A stretch of 64,000 bases of DNA from Enterobacter quasihormaechei. Its GTDB lineage: Bacteria > Pseudomonadota > Gammaproteobacteria > Enterobacterales > Enterobacteriaceae. The translations under genes were made by a program, and so were the position numbers. This document shows, piece after piece, positions 18,267 to 27,004 of the stretch (position 1 is the first letter of the stretch; the number at the start of each line of letters is the position of its first letter). The notes beneath the pieces were generated by a model that was given only the letters and a program-made list of their open reading frames with translations, did no database searches and was not told where the DNA came from. The stretch is taken from the NCBI RefSeq assembly GCF_004331385.1, contig NZ_SJON01000016.1:37496-101495 (forward strand). Direction: 5' to 3'.

Positions 18267-18678
18267 CGCCTGGCATAACGCCCGCGCGATGTACGAACAA
18301 GACGCCTGCGCGCAGGCGATGGGGATGGATATCATCGACATGGACGAGGGCTATGCGGTGGTGACCATGACTATCACCCCGCAGATGCTTAACGGGCATA
18401 AAACCTGCCACGGCGGACAGCTGTTCTCACTGGCCGATACTGCCTTTGCCTACGCCTGCAACAGTCAGGGGCTGGCGGCGGTAGCCTCAGGGTGCGCCAT
18501 CGACTTTCTGCGACCGGGCTTTGCCGGAGACAAGCTGACCGCCACCGCGCGGGTGAAGCATCAGGGCAAGCTGACCGGCGTATACGACATTGAAATTCAG
18601 AACCAACACCAGAAAACCGTCGCGCTTTTTCGCGGGAAATCCCACCGCACCGGCGGCAGTGTGACAGGAGAAGCCTGA
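18256..18678 (+). CDS. paaI: Hydroxyphenylacetyl-CoA thioesterase
   Basis: PaaI is a 140-residue hotdog thioesterase that removes dead-end CoA thioesters from the phenylacetate pathway. The active-site stretch GHKTCHGGQLFSLADTAFAY, with its Asp, and the strand VASGCAIDFLRPG are present. Length equals E. coli PaaI. It starts inside the last codons of paaH and its stop shares a base with the paaJ start (TGATG). Confidence 0.95.
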   Translation: MSHNAWHNARAMYEQDACAQAMGMDIIDMDEGYAVVTMTITPQMLNGHKTCHGGQLFSLADTAFAYACNSQGLAAVASGCAIDFLRPGFAGDKLTATARVKHQGKLTGVYDIEIQNQHQKTVALFRGKSHRTGGSVTGEA

Positions 18679-19883
18679 TGCGTGACGCATTTATTTGTGA
18701 GGGGGTGCGTACCCCGGTCGGCCGTTACGGCGGAGGGTTGTCCAGCGTGCGCGCCGATGACTTAGGGGCCGTGCCGCTGCGCGCGCTGCTGGCGCGTTAT
18801 CCGCAGCTCGATCTGGAGCTCATTGATGACGTGATCTTCGGCTGCGCGAATCAGGCCGGGGAGGATAACCGCAACGTGGCAAGAATGTCGGCGCTGCTGG
18901 CCGGGCTGCCGCAGACGGTGTCCGCCACCACCATTAACCGCCTGTGCGGGTCGGGGCTGGACGCGATTGGCTTTGCCGCACGCGCCATTAAAGCGGGCGA
19001 CGGCGATCTGCTGATCGCGGGCGGCGTGGAGTCCATGTCCCGCGCACCGTTCGTGATGGGCAAGGCCACGGCGGCGTTTCAGCGTCAGGCGGAGATCTTC
19101 GATACCACCATCGGCTGGCGATTTGTGAATCCGCTCATGCATCAGCAATACGGAACTGACAGCATGCCCGAAACGGCAGAGAATGTAGCGGAATTGTTAA
19201 ATATCAGCCGTACCGATCAGGACGCGTTTGCCCTGCGTAGCCAGCAGCGCACCGCGCGGGCGCAGCAGAACGGCGTTCTGGCGCAGGAGATTATTCCGGT
19301 ACAGGTGGCGGGGAAAAAAGGAGCGGTGACGGAAGTGAGCGTGGATGAGCATCCGCGCGCCGAAACCACCCTTGAACAGCTTGCCGCGCTGAATACCCCG
19401 TTCCGTAAGAACGGGGTGGTGACGGCGGGGAACGCCTCCGGCGTGAACGACGGCGCGGCGGCGCTGATTATCGCCAGCGAGCCGATGGCGCTTGCCCAGG
19501 GGTTAACGCCGCGCACGCGCATTGTGGCAATGGCGACCGCGGGCGTCGAGCCGCGTCTGATGGGGTTAGGTCCGGTGCCCGCCACCCGCAAGGTGCTGGA
19601 GCGTGCCGGGCTGAGCATCACCGATATGGACGTCATTGAGCTGAACGAAGCCTTCGCCGCCCAGGCGCTGGGCGTGCTGCGCCAGCTGGGTTTGCCGGAT
19701 GACGCCGGGCACGTTAACCCGAACGGCGGGGCGATCGCGCTAGGTCATCCGCTGGGCATGAGCGGTGCCAGACTGGCGCTGGCGGCAAGCAATGAATTGC
19801 ACCGACGCGGCGGGCGCTACGCGCTGTGTACGATGTGCATCGGTGTGGGTCAGGGCATTGCCATGATCCTTGAGCGTGTTTGA
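18678..19883 (+). CDS. paaJ: 3-oxoadipyl-CoA / 3-oxo-5,6-dehydrosuberyl-CoA thiolase
   Basis: This 401-residue thiolase makes the last cuts of the pathway, yielding acetyl-CoA and succinyl-CoA, and also acts one round earlier on the dehydrosuberyl intermediate. Catalytic sites are visible: the nucleophile Cys in [14 protein letters not shown], the His in [19 protein letters not shown] and the second Cys in [11 protein letters not shown]. It overlaps paaI by one base; paaK follows after 26 bases. Confidence 0.96.
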   Translation: MRDAFICEGVRTPVGRYGGGLSSVRADDLGAVPLRALLARYPQLDLELIDDVIFGCANQAGEDNRNVARMSALLAGLPQTVSATTINRLCGSGLDAIGFAARAIKAGDGDLLIAGGVESMSRAPFVMGKATAAFQRQAEIFDTTIGWRFVNPLMHQQYGTDSMPETAENVAELLNISRTDQDAFALRSQQRTARAQQNGVLAQEIIPVQVAGKKGAVTEVSVDEHPRAETTLEQLAALNTPFRKNGVVTAGNASGVNDGAAALIIASEPMALAQGLTPRTRIVAMATAGVEPRLMGLGPVPATRKVLERAGLSITDMDVIELNEAFAAQALGVLRQLGLPDDAGHVNPNGGAIALGHPLGMSGARLALAASNELHRRGGRYALCTMCIGVGQGIAMILERV

Positions 19884-19909
19884 GCGAACAATAATGTGAG
19901 TACCCTGCG

Positions 19910-21226
19910 ATGATAAATACAACAAAGCTTGATCCGATCGAAACCGCGTCCGTTGATGAATTACAGGCGTTGCAGACCGCGCGCCTGAAGTGGACGCTGA
20001 ACCACGCCTACCACAACGTTCCGATGTACAAACGCAAGTTTGACGCCGCGGGCGTTCACCCTGACGATTTTAACGAGCTTGCGGACCTGCAAAAATTCCC
20101 GTGCACCACCAAGCAGGATCTGCGCGACAACTACCCGTTCGATACCTTTGCGGTGCCGATGGAGCAGGTGGTGCGTATCCACGCCTCGTCGGGCACCACC
20201 GGGAAGCCGACCGTGGTGGGATATACCCAAAATGATATCGACAACTGGGCCAATATCGTCGCCCGTTCCCTGCGCGCCGCCGGAGGCAGCGCGAAGGATA
20301 AAATTCACGTGGCTTATGGCTACGGGCTGTTCACCGGCGGGCTGGGCGCGCACTACGGTGCCGAGCGTCTGGGGGCGACGGTGATCCCGATGTCCGGCGG
20401 CCAGACGGAGAAGCAGGCGCAGCTGATCCGCGATTTTCAGCCGGATATGATCATGGTGACGCCCTCCTACTGCCTGAACCTTATCGAAGAGCTGGAGCGT
20501 CAGATGGGCGGTGACGCCAGCGCCTGTTCCCTGCGCGTGGGCGTCTTCGGCGCCGAGCCGTGGACGCAGGCGATGCGCGGCGAAATCGAAAAACGGCTGG
20601 GCATTACTGCGCTGGATATCTATGGTCTTTCGGAAGTGATGGGGCCGGGCGTGGCGATGGAGTGTCTGGAAACCGCGGACGGCCCGACCATCTGGGAAGA
20701 TCATTTCTTCCCGGAAATCGTTAACCCCAATGACGGCACGCCGCTGGCCGACGGGGAGCAGGGCGAACTGCTGTTCACCACCCTGACCAAAGAGGCGCTG
20801 CCGGTGATCCGCTACCGCACCCGCGACCTGACGCGCCTGCTGCCGGGCACCGCGCGCACCATGCGCCGGATGGATCGCATCAGCGGGCGCAGTGACGACA
20901 TGCTGATCATTCGCGGCGTGAACGTCTTCCCGTCACAGCTGGAAGAGGAGATCGTCAAGTTCGAACACCTTTCGCCGCACTATCAGCTGGAGGTCAACCG
21001 TCGTGGACATCTTGATTCACTTTCGGTGAAGGTTGAACTAAAACAGAGCAGCTTAACGCTGACGCATGAACAGCGCTGTCAGGTCTGCCACCAGCTGCGG
21101 CACCGTATTAAATCGATGGTGGGGATCTCAACGGACGTGACGATCGTGAACTGCGGCAGCATTCCGCGTTCCGAAGGCAAAGCCTGTCGGGTGTTTGATC
21201 TCCGTAAGGTCGCGGCTAACGGGTGA
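19910..21226 (+). CDS. paaK: Phenylacetate-CoA ligase
   Basis: The 438-residue AMP-forming ligase activates phenylacetate to phenylacetyl-CoA, the first step of the pathway and the source of the PaaX effector. The P-loop IHASSGTTGKPTVVGYT, the DIYGLSEVMGPGVA stretch and the C-terminal hinge GRSDDMLIIRGVNVFP are all present. It is the last gene of the paaA-K run. A hairpin repeat follows before paaX, as in a transcript end or processing site. Confidence 0.96.
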   Translation: MINTTKLDPIETASVDELQALQTARLKWTLNHAYHNVPMYKRKFDAAGVHPDDFNELADLQKFPCTTKQDLRDNYPFDTFAVPMEQVVRIHASSGTTGKPTVVGYTQNDIDNWANIVARSLRAAGGSAKDKIHVAYGYGLFTGGLGAHYGAERLGATVIPMSGGQTEKQAQLIRDFQPDMIMVTPSYCLNLIEELERQMGGDASACSLRVGVFGAEPWTQAMRGEIEKRLGITALDIYGLSEVMGPGVAMECLETADGPTIWEDHFFPEIVNPNDGTPLADGEQGELLFTTLTKEALPVIRYRTRDLTRLLPGTARTMRRMDRISGRSDDMLIIRGVNVFPSQLEEEIVKFEHLSPHYQLEVNRRGHLDSLSVKVELKQSSLTLTHEQRCQVCHQLRHRIKSMVGISTDVTIVNCGSIPRSEGKACRVFDLRKVAANG

Positions 21227-21247
21227 AGGAACCTCACAACATGACGG

Positions 21248-21289
21248 CCCCCTCTCCCTTGAGGGAGAGGGCTGGGGTGAGGGGGGAAA
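21248..21289. repeat. GC-rich intergenic inverted repeat after paaK
   Basis: CCCTCTCCC and GGGAGAGGG form a perfect 9-base stem with a TTGA loop at 21250-21271, followed by a GCTGGGGTGAGGG tail. It resembles a dispersed repeat common between genes in enterobacteria. There is no T-run, so it is not a standard terminator, but it sits exactly at the end of the paa operon. Confidence 0.7.
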
Positions 21290-21306
21290 CCCAAATTCCT
21301 GTGCTA

Positions 21307-21344
21307 TGATTCATCCAGAAAAAAAATAACAGCAGAATGAATCA
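21307..21344. promoter_or_regulatory. Candidate PaaX operator at the paaX start
   Basis: TGATTCA (21307-21313) and TGAATCA (21338-21344) are inverted 7-base arms whose GAATCA core lies 26 bases after the first TGATTC. This is close to the pair before paaA (28 bases). The right arm touches the paaX start codon, which would suit autorepression. Confidence 0.5.
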
Positions 21345-21345
21345 C

Positions 21346-22272
21346 ATGAATAAACTTGACGCTTTTATCCAGCACGCGGTCAGCTCGGTTCCGGTGAGCG
21401 GAACGTCGCTTATCTCCTCGCTGTATGGCGACGCGCTTTCCCATCGCGGCGGAGAGATCTGGCTCGGCAGCCTGGCGGCCCTGCTGGAAGGGATGGGATT
21501 TGGCGAGCGCTTTGTGCGCACCGCGCTGTTTCGCCTCAACAAAGAGGGCTGGCTGGATGTGTCCCGAATTGGTCGCCGCAGCTTTTACCGTCTCAGCGAC
21601 AAGGGGCTGCGTTTGACCCGTCGTGCGGAAAATAAAATCTACCGTGCGGAATTGCCGGCCTGGGACGGTAAATGGCTGCTGCTGCTCTCCGAGGGGCTGG
21701 ATAAAACCACGCTCGCGGATGTAAAAAAACAGCTTATCTGGCAAGGGTTTGGCACGCTGGCGCCGAGCCTGATGGCCTCGCCGTCGCAGAACCTGGCGGA
21801 TGTGCAGTCTCTGCTGCATGACGCGGGTGTAGCGGAAAACGTCATCTTCTTTGAGGCCCATTCACCGCTGGCCTTATCACGCGCGGCGTTACGAGCCCGC
21901 GTGGAAGAGTGCTGGCAGCTGACTGAACAAAATACGATGTACGAAACGTTTATCCATTCGTTTCGTCCGCTGCTGCCGCTTCTGAAGGAGGCGTCGCCGG
22001 AGGAGTTAACCCCGGAGCGCTGCTTCCAGATCCAGCTGTTACTCATTCATTTTTATCGTCGCGTGGTGCTGAAAGATCCGCTGTTGCCGGAGGAGTTACT
22101 CCCTGCGCACTGGGCGGGACAGAGCGCGCGGCAGCTGTGCATTAACATCTACCAGCGCGTGGCGTCGGGCGCCCTGGCGTTTGTCAGCGAGAAGGGCGAG
22201 ACCTCCGTGGGCGAACTGCCCGCACCCGGCACCCTTTATCATCAGCGCTTTGGTGGTCTGAATATCACATAA
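21346..22272 (+). CDS. paaX: Phenylacetate pathway repressor PaaX
   Basis: PaaX is a winged-helix repressor that leaves DNA when it binds phenylacetyl-CoA. The N-terminal DNA-binding domain shows SLAALLEGMGFGERFVRTAL and LDVSRIGRRSFYRLSDKG. The ATG at 21346 gives MNKLDAFIQHAV, matching the E. coli start; an in-frame ATG at 21337 would add three residues. The protein ends at FGGLNIT, several residues before the end of the E. coli protein as I recall it, so the C-terminal tail is short. It has its own upstream gap with a candidate operator and is followed by paaY after 9 bases. Confidence 0.94.
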   Translation: MNKLDAFIQHAVSSVPVSGTSLISSLYGDALSHRGGEIWLGSLAALLEGMGFGERFVRTALFRLNKEGWLDVSRIGRRSFYRLSDKGLRLTRRAENKIYRAELPAWDGKWLLLLSEGLDKTTLADVKKQLIWQGFGTLAPSLMASPSQNLADVQSLLHDAGVAENVIFFEAHSPLALSRAALRARVEECWQLTEQNTMYETFIHSFRPLLPLLKEASPEELTPERCFQIQLLLIHFYRRVVLKDPLLPEELLPAHWAGQSARQLCINIYQRVASGALAFVSEKGETSVGELPAPGTLYHQRFGGLNIT

Positions 22273-22281
22273 GGAGAGGGT

Positions 22282-22887
22282 ATGCCTGTTTATCAAATTG
22301 ATGGTCTGACGCCGGTCGTGCCTGAAGAGAGCTATGTTCACCCGACGGCGGTGCTGATTGGTGACGTGATCCTCGGGAAAGGCGTTTACGTGGGTCCCAA
22401 CGCCAGCCTGCGCGGTGATTTTGGCCGAATCGTAGTGAAAGACGGCGCGAACATTCAGGATAACTGCGTGATGCACGGTTTTCCGGAGCAGGACACCGTG
22501 GTGGAAGAGGACGGGCATATCGGCCATAGCGCAATCCTTCATGGCTGCGTCATCCGCCGTAACGCGCTGGTGGGGATGAATGCGGTGGTGATGGACGGGG
22601 CGACGATCGGCGAAAACAGCATCGTCGGGGCGGCGGCGTTTGTGAAGGCGAAAGCGGAGATGCCGGCGAATCATTTGATCCTTGGCAGTCCGGCAAAAGC
22701 GATTCGTGAGCTGAGCGCGCAGGAAATCGAGTGGAAAAAGCAGGGCACGCGGGAGTATCAGGTGCTGGTGGACCGCTGTAAGCAGACGCTGCATCAGGTG
22801 GAGCCGCTGCGCGAAGAAGAGCCCGGACGCAAGCGGCTGGTTTTCGATGAGAATTTGCGGCCAAAATCGGCTGGCCGGGATAATTAA
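22282..22887 (+). CDS. paaY: PaaY, hexapeptide-repeat thioesterase of the phenylacetate cluster
   Basis: The 201-residue protein is a gamma-carbonic-anhydrase-like left-handed beta-helix with repeats such as [20 protein letters not shown] and [20 protein letters not shown]. PaaY is known as a thioesterase that protects the pathway from accumulating CoA thioesters. It follows paaX by 9 bases with an AAGGAGAGG ribosome-binding site, so the two are probably co-transcribed. It is slightly longer than the E. coli protein (about 196 residues). Confidence 0.93.
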   Translation: MPVYQIDGLTPVVPEESYVHPTAVLIGDVILGKGVYVGPNASLRGDFGRIVVKDGANIQDNCVMHGFPEQDTVVEEDGHIGHSAILHGCVIRRNALVGMNAVVMDGATIGENSIVGAAAFVKAKAEMPANHLILGSPAKAIRELSAQEIEWKKQGTREYQVLVDRCKQTLHQVEPLREEEPGRKRLVFDENLRPKSAGRDN

Positions 22888-22927
22888 TCGCCGATTGTGC
22901 GCGTCTTTTAAATCCGTGAGGCTGAGC

Positions 22928-23563
22928 TTAATACGCTTCCGGCAACGGCCGGTCAATCGACACCAGCTTTCCGCGCTTCACGGTGATATACCCCCCGGCT
23001 TTCAGATCTGCCAGCACGCGAAAAACATGCGTTCGCGACAGGTTGGTGCGTTTGATGATAAACAGCGCCAGGCCTTCATTTTCGCCCGTGTGGGTTTCCT
23101 GCCGATAGAGATAGCGGTACAGCATGTGTTTGATGGTCTGGTAGCTCGTGACCTGTCCGCGCTCGTTGTGCAGATCGATAGTAAAAATCGACATGAAGGT
23201 CAGAATAGTGGTCAGCGCCTGCACGCGTTCTGGCCCGCCGTGCAAAAATAGCTGGTCGAAATCGGCGTAGGGAATTTTTACCAGTTTAACCTTCGCACTG
23301 CTGCGATATTCAAATTTCGCTAGCGGGCAATAGCGTTCCATTAGACCGATGGGCATATATTCAATGGTATTGCCAATATTCAACCCATCTTCAGGCATTA
23401 ATATCGTCAGAGAACCTTCGGTGCAGAAATAAATATAGCCTGGCTCGACGGCTAACTTTTTATTTGCGGCAACGGTTAGCGCTTCTCCTGAAGACAGGAT
23501 TTGTGGAAAAAAGCGCCCAATATTGAGCTGCTGATAATAGGTATGGATGTCCTGAAAATTCAC
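22928..23563 (-). CDS. IprA/YaiV-like winged-helix transcriptional regulator
   Basis: The 211-residue protein has a cyclic-nucleotide-domain-like N-terminal half without clear ligand residues and a C-terminal winged helix (IIKRTNLSRTHVFRVLADLK, then GGYITVKRGKLVSIDRPLP). The ending resembles E. coli YaiV/IprA. I chose the GTG at 23563 because GAGG precedes it by a good distance and because the longer ORF (to 23695) would run through two palindromes that look like operators. It is divergent from the second alkylsulfatase gene, so control of that gene is a fair inference; its signal is unknown. Confidence 0.75.
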   Translation of the reverse strand: MNFQDIHTYYQQLNIGRFFPQILSSGEALTVAANKKLAVEPGYIYFCTEGSLTILMPEDGLNIGNTIEYMPIGLMERYCPLAKFEYRSSAKVKLVKIPYADFDQLFLHGGPERVQALTTILTFMSIFTIDLHNERGQVTSYQTIKHMLYRYLYRQETHTGENEGLALFIIKRTNLSRTHVFRVLADLKAGGYITVKRGKLVSIDRPLPEAY

Positions 23564-23611
23564 GCTAGGCCTCGTCCCGCAACGTCTGTCGTCGCATCGA
23601 GTATAGCAGGA

Positions 23612-23632
23612 GTCTCGTCCTGATGACGAGAC
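23612..23632. promoter_or_regulatory. Inverted repeat in the regulator-sulfatase divergent region
   Basis: GTCTCGTC and GACGAGAC form perfect 8-base arms around 5 bases. It lies 49 bases upstream of the regulator start and 132 bases before the sulfatase start. It is a candidate operator. Confidence 0.5.
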
Positions 23633-23643
23633 AACCTCATAGC

Positions 23644-23659
23644 AGTCCCATATGGGACT
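23644..23659. promoter_or_regulatory. Perfect 16-base palindrome in the regulator-sulfatase divergent region
   Basis: AGTCCCATATGGGACT reads the same on both strands. A perfect 16-base palindrome between a DNA-binding protein gene and a divergent enzyme gene is a likely binding site for a dimeric regulator, possibly the one encoded next door. Confidence 0.6.
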
Positions 23660-23764
23660 ATGATGGGAAAGTATTCTGTTTAGAATGGTCCTCAATGAGT
23701 TCGCATTAAATTATCCGCCAGCAGTAAATATCCAGGCGGCGCAATTAATCTATGAGGCCATTTA

Positions 23765-25741
23765 ATGAAATTAACGATAATCGCTAAGCAACTGGCGCTG
23801 GCCGGTGTGTTAACATCGCTTTCGCTTTCTGCATGGGCTGAAGTGCCGCCGCAGGATGCCACACCCACAACCCAGCAGGCTAATAACGCCCTGTATAATA
23901 AACTGCCCTTTGCCGATAAAACCGATTTTGAGAACGCCCATAAGGGCTTTATCGCTCCGTTGCCGCAGAACATGATCAAAGGCGAGCAAGGAAACGTTAT
24001 CTGGAACCCGGCGAAGTATGACTTCGTGAAAGAGGGTGAAAAAGCCCCGGATACGGTGAACCCGAGCCTGTGGCGCCAGTCACAGCTGATCAACATTGGC
24101 GGACTGTTTAAGGTCACCGAGGGCGTGTATCAGATCCGTAATCTCGATCTCTCCAACATGACCATCATTGAGGGCGAGAAGGGCATTACCGTTATCGACC
24201 CGCTACTAAGCGCTGAACCGGCGAAAGAAGCGCTGGATCTCTACTATGCAAACCGCGGCAAGAAGCCGGTGGTGGCGGTGGTGATCACCCATAGCCACGT
24301 TGACCACTACGGCGGCCTGCGCGGCGTGGTTGACGAAGCCGACGTGAAGTCAGGCAAAGTGAAAATCTACGCGCCCGATGGCTTTATGAAAGAGGCGGTT
24401 TCGGAAAATATTATGGCCGGAAACGCGATGAGCCGCCGTGCCAGCTATATGTACGGCAACCTGCTGAAGCCGGACGCAAAAGGCCAGGTGGGTGCGGGCC
24501 TTGGCACCACCACCTCTGCGGGTACCGTCACCCTCATCCCGCCGACCAACTACATCACCCATACCGGTCAGGAAGAAATGATCGACGGTTTGACCTACGA
24601 CTTTATGATGGCGCCGGGTTCAGAAGCCCCGTCGGAGATGCTGTGGTACGTCAAAGAGAAGAAAATGATCGAGGCCGCAGAGGACGTAACCCACACTCTG
24701 CACAACACCTACTCCCTGCGCGGCGCAAAAATTCGCGATCCGCTGGCCTGGTCTAAGTACATCAACGCCGCCATTGAACGCTGGGGCGCGGACGCGGAAG
24801 TGATTATTGCGCAGCACCACTGGCCGACCTGGGGTAACGAGAATATCGTCAAGCTGATGAAAGGTCAGCGCGATATGTACCGCTACATCAACGACCAGAC
24901 CCTGCGTATGGCCAACAAGGGCCTGACCCGCGATGAAATTGCCGCAGAATTTAAGCTGCCGGAATCGCTGGAGAAGCAGTGGGCGAGCCGCGGCTACTAC
25001 GGCTCCGTTAGCCACGACGTCAAAGCCACCTACGTGTTTTATCTCGGCTGGTTCGACGGCAACCCGGCAACCCTCGACGAGCTGCCGCCTGAACAGGCAG
25101 CGAAGAAGTTCGTGCAGTACATGGGCGGCGCTGATGCCATTATGCAGAAAGCCAAAGCGGATTATCAGCAGGGCAATTACCGCTGGGTTGCCCAGGTGGT
25201 GAGCAAAGTGGTCTTTGCCGATCCTAACAACCAGGCGGCACGTAATCTGGAAGCCGATGCGCTGGAGCAGTTAGGTTATCAGGCGGAAGCGGGCACCTGG
25301 CGTAACTTCTACCTGACCGGCGCGCAGGAGCTGCGAAATGGCGTGAAAAAGCTGCCGACGCCGAACACCGCCAGCCCGGATACCGTGCGTGCGATGACGC
25401 CAGAAATGTTCTTCGATTACCTGGGCGTGCACATCAACGGGGTGCGAGCCGGTAACGCCAAAGCGGTGTTTAACGTCGACCTCGGTAAGGATGGCGGTAA
25501 ATACAAGCTGGAGCTGGAAAACGGCGTGCTGAACCATACCGCCAACGCGCAGGCGAAGGATGCCGATGCGACCATCGTGCTTGACCGTACCACACTTAAC
25601 GACATCATCCTGAAGAAAGAGACGCTGAAGCAGGCAGTGGACAAGGGTGACGTGAAGGTGAGCGGAGACGGGGCGAAGCTGGAAGAGATGCTGAGCTACA
25701 TGGATACGTTTGACTTCTGGTTCAATATCGTAACGCCGTAA
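23765..25741 (+). CDS. Periplasmic alkylsulfatase (SdsA/YjcS family), copy 2
   Basis: The 658-residue protein has a signal peptide (ending SAWA) and the metallo-beta-lactamase zinc motif THSHVDHYGG, followed by the conserved MAPGSEAPSEML and QHHWPTWGNEN regions and a C-terminal SCP2-like domain. It aligns with copy 1 (3328-5301) with no gaps of note and long identical stretches, so the two are recent paralogues. It should cleave alkyl sulfates in the periplasm. The ATG at 23765 follows TGAGG and gives the signal peptide. It is divergent from an IprA-like regulator and is followed by a strong terminator. Confidence 0.88.
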   Translation: MKLTIIAKQLALAGVLTSLSLSAWAEVPPQDATPTTQQANNALYNKLPFADKTDFENAHKGFIAPLPQNMIKGEQGNVIWNPAKYDFVKEGEKAPDTVNPSLWRQSQLINIGGLFKVTEGVYQIRNLDLSNMTIIEGEKGITVIDPLLSAEPAKEALDLYYANRGKKPVVAVVITHSHVDHYGGLRGVVDEADVKSGKVKIYAPDGFMKEAVSENIMAGNAMSRRASYMYGNLLKPDAKGQVGAGLGTTTSAGTVTLIPPTNYITHTGQEEMIDGLTYDFMMAPGSEAPSEMLWYVKEKKMIEAAEDVTHTLHNTYSLRGAKIRDPLAWSKYINAAIERWGADAEVIIAQHHWPTWGNENIVKLMKGQRDMYRYINDQTLRMANKGLTRDEIAAEFKLPESLEKQWASRGYYGSVSHDVKATYVFYLGWFDGNPATLDELPPEQAAKKFVQYMGGADAIMQKAKADYQQGNYRWVAQVVSKVVFADPNNQAARNLEADALEQLGYQAEAGTWRNFYLTGAQELRNGVKKLPTPNTASPDTVRAMTPEMFFDYLGVHINGVRAGNAKAVFNVDLGKDGGKYKLELENGVLNHTANAQAKDADATIVLDRTTLNDIILKKETLKQAVDKGDVKVSGDGAKLEEMLSYMDTFDFWFNIVTP

Positions 25742-25765
25742 GTTTAGGTTTCATCCTCATAATCC

Positions 25766-25796
25766 TGGCGCCTTAGAAATAAGGCGCCATTTTTTT
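25766..25796 (+). terminator. Rho-independent terminator of alkylsulfatase copy 2
   Basis: TGGCGCCTTA and TAAGGCGCCA form a perfect 10-base stem with a GAAA loop, followed by seven T. It touches the end of the convergent gene at 25795. Confidence 0.93.
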
Positions 25797-26547
25797 ATTC
25801 ACGCATCGCCAGCGCGCTCGCGCTTGCGGGGTCGAATAGCGAAATACTCTCAATCTGGTCCAGCATGATCACCTTACGGAAATCCATGGCGCTTTTTGGC
25901 TCTGAGTCGAGCGTAACCTCATGCTCGGCGTACCATTTGCTGTAGTTGTGTTCAATGCACAGCTGCATGTTTTTCCCGTCACGATAGCCGCTCAGCATCG
26001 GAATAAGCACAATATTGGCGGTTTTTTCATACTCCAGCGTGGCGGTATGGATCATGCCAATATAAATCCGCCGCGATTTCAGCGTGACGTGCGCCAGCTC
26101 GCCTTCTTCCATGCACTGATAGAGCAGCTGTTCGATACCGCTCGACTGCGCCAGCCGCTTGTACAATTTTTTCCGGCCTTCGCCGTCGAGCCGCGCGCTG
26201 CCGGCCCAGTTCGAGCGGTAGAGACAGAACAGGATCGCAAAGGCCAGCATTACCACTACCGGGGCCTGAATACCCAGGAAGCTCCAGTTCATAAAATCAA
26301 TTTGCCAGTCGGCATATTTCGCAGACGTGAAATGGAAAGTGTTATCGGCGGCGGAAAGGGCGAACAACAGCAGCCACAGCAGGCCGGTGGCGATCACCCC
26401 CTGAAGGACGAAAATACAGCCATACAGCGCCACGAGAAAATAGACGTCCCAGCCAAATGAACGCTTAATTTTGAATCGCGTTGACAGGTCGCGGCTGGTG
26501 TACCAGTACCCGCATACCATCAATACCATAAATATTGCCGTTCCCAT
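25795..26547 (-). CDS. Membrane protein of unknown function
   Basis: I do not recognise this 250-residue protein. It has about three hydrophobic segments in the first half (residues 1-17, about 32-66 and about 90-112), and then a soluble C-terminal half of about 135 residues, rich in charged residues and beta-like, presumably cytoplasmic. The stop lies against the sulfatase terminator. The start is 1 base from the stop of the 65-residue gene upstream, so the two form an operon. The C-terminal part includes VTLKSRRIYIGMIHT, which may be a small sensing or binding domain, but no known motif is evident. Confidence 0.7.
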   Translation of the reverse strand: MGTAIFMVLMVCGYWYTSRDLSTRFKIKRSFGWDVYFLVALYGCIFVLQGVIATGLLWLLLFALSAADNTFHFTSAKYADWQIDFMNWSFLGIQAPVVVMLAFAILFCLYRSNWAGSARLDGEGRKKLYKRLAQSSGIEQLLYQCMEEGELAHVTLKSRRIYIGMIHTATLEYEKTANIVLIPMLSGYRDGKNMQLCIEHNYSKWYAEHEVTLDSEPKSAMDFRKVIMLDQIESISLFDPASASALAMRE

Positions 26548-26548
26548 C

Positions 26549-26746
26549 TCAGGCCCTCTTTAGCGCGTTGACATGGCGCAGAAAGTCCTGCCGTACCTCG
26601 TTGCTTTTGTAGTTAACCGAGGCGTTTCCATCCTGGTCGATAATGATGCGGTCGCCATCCTCTACGGCTTCGATAATTTCCTGGTGACTCATGACCTGCA
26701 ACAAAGATTCCGGGCTGGAAAAGAGCGCCATCAGTAAATTTTTCAT
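26549..26746 (-). CDS. Small hypothetical protein
   Basis: This 65-residue protein has no hydrophobic membrane segment and is acidic in the middle (HQEIIEAVEDGDRIIIDQDG). It resembles no family I can name. It lies 1 base before the larger membrane protein on the same strand and is preceded by a gap of about 258 bases. The tight spacing suggests that both act together. Confidence 0.6.
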   Translation of the reverse strand: MKNLLMALFSSPESLLQVMSHQEIIEAVEDGDRIIIDQDGNASVNYKSNEVRQDFLRHVNALKRA

Positions 26747-27004
26747 CGCGTGACATCCTTATGAATTAAAAGGATAAGTCTGGAAGATAAATGGCACTTT
26801 TGCCTTAAGGTTATCCCTAAAAAAGCGGGCTGCGGTGATTGAGTCTAACTTTTATCAAAAAATGGCGCTGCGCGGGCTGCATTTAACCTGTTGAAAATAA
26901 GTAATAATAAAAAATATATTCTCCTGAACTTGGACAAATAACGCTAATTGTGTAAGTTTTAATTATGCGATTTCGCTACGTTGTTTACAGCCAGGATGTG
27001 ACCC

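Noticed and set aside
21248..21289. Standard Rho-independent terminator for the paa operon
   Set aside because: The stem is perfect, but it is followed by GCTGGGGTGAGGG, not by a T-run; recorded as a dispersed repeat instead.
23564..23695. Longer N-terminus for the IprA-like regulator
   Set aside because: It would code through two palindromes, is rich in Cys/Arg without family support, and the GTG at 23563 has a good ribosome-binding site.
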